DNA of 64,000 nucleotides from JABWCE01 sp964617955. GTDB taxonomy: Bacteria > Bacteroidota > Bacteroidia > NS11-12g > UBA9320. Made by a program: the position numbers and the translations under genes. Under the pieces are notes generated by a model. The model was not told the DNA's origin. It worked only from the letters and a program-made list of their open reading frames with translations, and did no database searches. The DNA is taken from NCBI GenBank assembly GCA_964617955.1, contig CAZTXB010000003.1, forward strand, positions 175,016-239,015. Reading direction: 5' to 3'. Of the stretch, positions 61,846-64,000 are shown piece by piece (position 1 is the first letter of the stretch; the number at the start of each line of letters is the position of its first letter).

Positions 61846-62391
61846 GCCTGATTTGATCATTTTATGCCAATCCCGGGCTCCCTTGATTCCAAGACAAAAT
61901 ATAATTGCGGCATAAACCGCCGTCGGATATAAGCCCTTTTGAAGGTAAACCATCACCATTAATACATCGGCTATCAGCCACCAAAACCAATTTTCAAATT
62001 TTCTCATGGCGGTGAGTATCTGTCCAACCAAACTTAAATCCAATATCAGGGCTTCAAGAATCGGATAACTGCAATGGGTATATACATTGAGATAGAAATA
62101 AATTAAGGGAAATATCAGAAGCGTGATAGAAATAAACAAGATCCGATTTTTGAAGTTCAACATTTTCGGGATTGTGACCTCTTGCTTTGACCAATTGAGC
62201 CAGCCCCATGCGCCCGTAAGCAGAAAAATAATCTGAACCACAAAATCGCCATAGAGGTTTTGGTGCCAAAAAAGCCACAGGAAACAGAGTATGTTCACCA
62301 AACCCAAGGGCCAGGTAAAGACATGATTGATTACCAAGAGGTACACTGCTGCAATACCAAATGCCACGCCAACCCATTCAATTACTTCCAT
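61834..62391 (-). CDS. pnuC: Nicotinamide riboside transporter PnuC
   Basis: An inner-membrane facilitator for nicotinamide riboside (or a related vitamin), feeding NAD salvage. The 185-residue protein has about seven membrane segments and the conserved pieces VFTWPLGLVNILCFLWLFW, GDFVVQIIFLLTGAWGWLNW and WFWWLIADVLMVMVYLQKGLYPTAVYA (in part). WNWW-like aromatic groups fit the substrate-binding pattern of PnuC. No NadR or riboswitch was recognised nearby, so the vitamin is not certain; PnuT (thiamine) is an alternative. It overlaps the archaemetzincin gene by 12 bases, tail to tail. Confidence 0.9.
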   Translation of the reverse strand: MEVIEWVGVAFGIAAVYLLVINHVFTWPLGLVNILCFLWLFWHQNLYGDFVVQIIFLLTGAWGWLNWSKQEVTIPKMLNFKNRILFISITLLIFPLIYFYLNVYTHCSYPILEALILDLSLVGQILTAMRKFENWFWWLIADVLMVMVYLQKGLYPTAVYAAIIFCLGIKGARDWHKMIKSGLAV

Positions 62392-62399
62392 AGAAGCGG

Positions 62400-62407
62400 C
62401 AAAAATA
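62400..62407 (-). promoter_or_regulatory. Putative -7 element for pnuC
   Basis: On the minus strand TATTTTTG (62407-62400) matches TAnnTTTG and ends eight bases before the pnuC ATG at 62391, predicting a leader of only a few bases. Confidence 0.4.
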
Positions 62408-62457
62408 ACTTATAGCAGGGGCTTTCATTAATTTTTATTACTCATATGTAAATAACT

Positions 62458-62465
62458 TACTTTTG
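62458..62465 (+). promoter_or_regulatory. Putative -7 element for arginine decarboxylase
   Basis: TACTTTTG matches TAnnTTTG and lies 31 bases before the GTG start at 62497. No clear -33 element is seen. Confidence 0.4.
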
Positions 62466-62496
62466 CAAAATAATAGCCAAGTAAAGCAGTTACATA

Positions 62497-63888
62497 GTGA
62501 AAAATAAATACATCGACCTCATTCAACAAACCTTTAATTTTCCACAGGAAGAGTTTCAGTTAGAAGACAATACCCTCACTTTTCACAACATCTACCTGAT
62601 GGATTTGATTAAACAATACGGCACACCGTTGAAGTTTCATTACCTTCCAAAGATATCGGAAAACATAAAAAAGGCGAAGATGTGGTTTAATGTGGCCATG
62701 GCCAAATGCGATTATCGGGCCAAGTACCATTACTGCTATTGCACCAAAAGCAGTCATTTCCAATTTGTACTGGAGGAGTCTTTAAAGAACGACATACACA
62801 TCGAAACCTCTTCAGCCTTTGACATTGACATCATTGAAGCCTTGTACCTTGAAGGAAAAATAACCAAGGAACAATTTATCGTATCGAACGGATTCAAAAC
62901 CGATCTGTATATCGAAAATGTGGCGCGTATCATCAATGAAGGGTTTGAAAATACCCTGCCTATCTTGGACAATAAAAGCGAATTGGACCGGCTTACTGCC
63001 TTGGTTGATAAGCCATTCAAAATTGGCCTGCGCCTGGCAGCAGAAGAGGAACCAAAGTTTGAATTTTACACCAGCAGACTCGGAATCGGGTATAAGGACA
63101 TAGTCCCCTTTTACGAGAACCAGATTAAGGATAAACCACAGGTAGAAGTAAAAATGCTTCACTTCTTTATCAATACAGGCATCACCGATACTGCTTATTA
63201 CTGGAACGAGTTGCATAAATGCCTAAAGGTATATTGCGCCCTTAAGAAGATTTGCCCCAGCTTAGACTCCCTCAATATCGGCGGAGGTTTCCCTATAAAA
63301 AATACCTTGTCGTTTGAATACGATTACGCTTACATGGCTGAGGAAATCGTAGCTCAAATTAAGCAGGTTTGTAATGAAAATGAGATCGAAGAACCCAACA
63401 TTTTTACTGAATTTGGTTCGTTTACGGTGGGAGAAAGCGGAGGAGCCATTTATCAGGTTCTGTATCAAAAGCAACAAAACGACCGCGAGAAATGGAACAT
63501 GATCGACAGCAGCTTTATGACCACCTTGCCCGATGCATGGGCCATCAATAAAAAATTTCTGATGCTTCCCATTAACCGATGGGATAAAACTTACGAAAGG
63601 GTTTTGCTGGGGGGATTGACATGCGACAGCGACGATTACTACAATTCCGAACAGCATGTCAATGCCATCTATTTGCCGAGAATCAATATGGAAGACCCCC
63701 TCTATCTGGGTTTTTTTAACACAGGCGCTTATCAGGAGAGTGTTGGAGGTTATGGCGGAATTCAACATTGCTTAATCCCGGCACCCAAGCATATCATCAT
63801 TGATAAAGACCATGAGGGTGTGATTTCAACAAGGATTTTTTCGAAGGAACAGAGCTACAAGAGCATGTTGAAAATTTTGGGTTACTAA
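62497..63888 (+). CDS. speA: PLP-dependent arginine decarboxylase (short Bacteroidota type)
   Basis: Makes agmatine from arginine for polyamine synthesis. The 463-residue fold-III PLP enzyme starts at GTG 62497. The PLP lysine is Lys84 in CYCTKSSHF; HIETSSAFDI, FYTSRLGIGY, MLHFFINTGITD, LNIGGGFP and FTEFGSFTVGESGG follow the alanine racemase/ornithine decarboxylase-like barrel, and GLTCDSDDYY carries the second active-site Cys. This protein is shorter than the ~630-residue E. coli SpeA because it lacks the extra insert domains; this length is normal for Bacteroidota homologues. Carboxynorspermidine or lysine decarboxylase are less likely alternatives. Divergent from pnuC. Confidence 0.88.
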   Translation: MKNKYIDLIQQTFNFPQEEFQLEDNTLTFHNIYLMDLIKQYGTPLKFHYLPKISENIKKAKMWFNVAMAKCDYRAKYHYCYCTKSSHFQFVLEESLKNDIHIETSSAFDIDIIEALYLEGKITKEQFIVSNGFKTDLYIENVARIINEGFENTLPILDNKSELDRLTALVDKPFKIGLRLAAEEEPKFEFYTSRLGIGYKDIVPFYENQIKDKPQVEVKMLHFFINTGITDTAYYWNELHKCLKVYCALKKICPSLDSLNIGGGFPIKNTLSFEYDYAYMAEEIVAQIKQVCNENEIEEPNIFTEFGSFTVGESGGAIYQVLYQKQQNDREKWNMIDSSFMTTLPDAWAINKKFLMLPINRWDKTYERVLLGGLTCDSDDYYNSEQHVNAIYLPRINMEDPLYLGFFNTGAYQESVGGYGGIQHCLIPAPKHIIIDKDHEGVISTRIFSKEQSYKSMLKILGY

Positions 63889-64000
63889 ATTCTACAACTT
63901 AAAAGCTCTAAAGCCCTTGTTAATTTTTTCCATAAAAAAGTCAATTTGTAATACTCCCCAAAAATAGGACCAATGGGTTAGTTAAAAAAAGACTTAATTT

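Overview
The window is a stretch of chromosome from a member of the Bacteroidota. Four secreted proteins end in type IX secretion (T9SS) C-terminal sorting domains, there is a TonB-dependent receptor with an N-terminal carboxypeptidase-regulatory domain, genes lack Shine-Dalgarno sequences, and several start codons are preceded by the Bacteroidota -7 element TAnnTTTG. Base composition looks moderate (roughly 40-45% GC by eye). Genus or family cannot be fixed from the sequence alone. No rRNA, tRNA, CRISPR array, insertion sequence, integrase or phage gene was seen.

Layout. 1-4546 (minus): 5' part of a large secreted protein and, upstream of it, a TonB-dependent receptor, probably one transcription unit. 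4633-8666 (minus): 2-hydroxyacid dehydrogenase, glutamate racemase murI, two OmpH/Skp-like periplasmic chaperones and a lipoprotein. 8560-10659 (plus): LuxE-like acyl-protein synthetase and the tRNA hydroxylase trhO. 10673-12616 (minus): a multi-pass membrane protein and a CNNM/CBS/CorC protein. 12726-14276 (plus): HerA/YjgR-type ATPase. 14526-29621 (minus): one giant gene of about 15.1 kb for a ~5030-residue secreted surface protein (GEVED, three ~3-kb beta-helix modules, three Ig-like domains, 16 PKD domains, T9SS tail). 29915-32410 (plus): anmK and a Glu/Leu/Phe/Val dehydrogenase. 32423-35195 (minus): a small secreted protein and a VWA membrane protein. 35330-46294 (plus): a LamG/T9SS protein, polA, lpxH with a beta-propeller-like partner, an AT-rich DUF2341/LamG T9SS cargo, prfA and ridA. 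46302-49720 (minus): FadL-like porin and a low-complexity lipoprotein. 49807-51282 (plus): proS. 51301-52647 (minus): ferredoxin and its NADP reductase. 52787-56564: GNAT enzyme, a PNGase F-like T9SS protein, an SDR and a small STAS-like protein. 57030-61845 (plus): ftsK, lolA, a lipoprotein and an archaemetzincin lipoprotein. 61834-63888: pnuC (minus) and arginine decarboxylase (plus).

How it fits together. Much of the window is envelope biology: wall precursor supply and recycling (murI, anmK), outer-membrane assembly (two OmpH proteins, lolA, lpxH), outer-membrane channels (TonB receptor, FadL-like protein) and large T9SS-exported surface proteins. The rest is core housekeeping (polA, prfA, proS, ftsK, trhO). 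No clearly new multi-gene system was found. The most unusual items are the giant repeat protein, a lipoprotein archaemetzincin with a widened Cys spacing, a T9SS-exported PNGase F homologue, a RidA with a lipoprotein-like signal, a two-part low-complexity lipoprotein, and several promoters lying so close to start codons that near-leaderless mRNAs are predicted.
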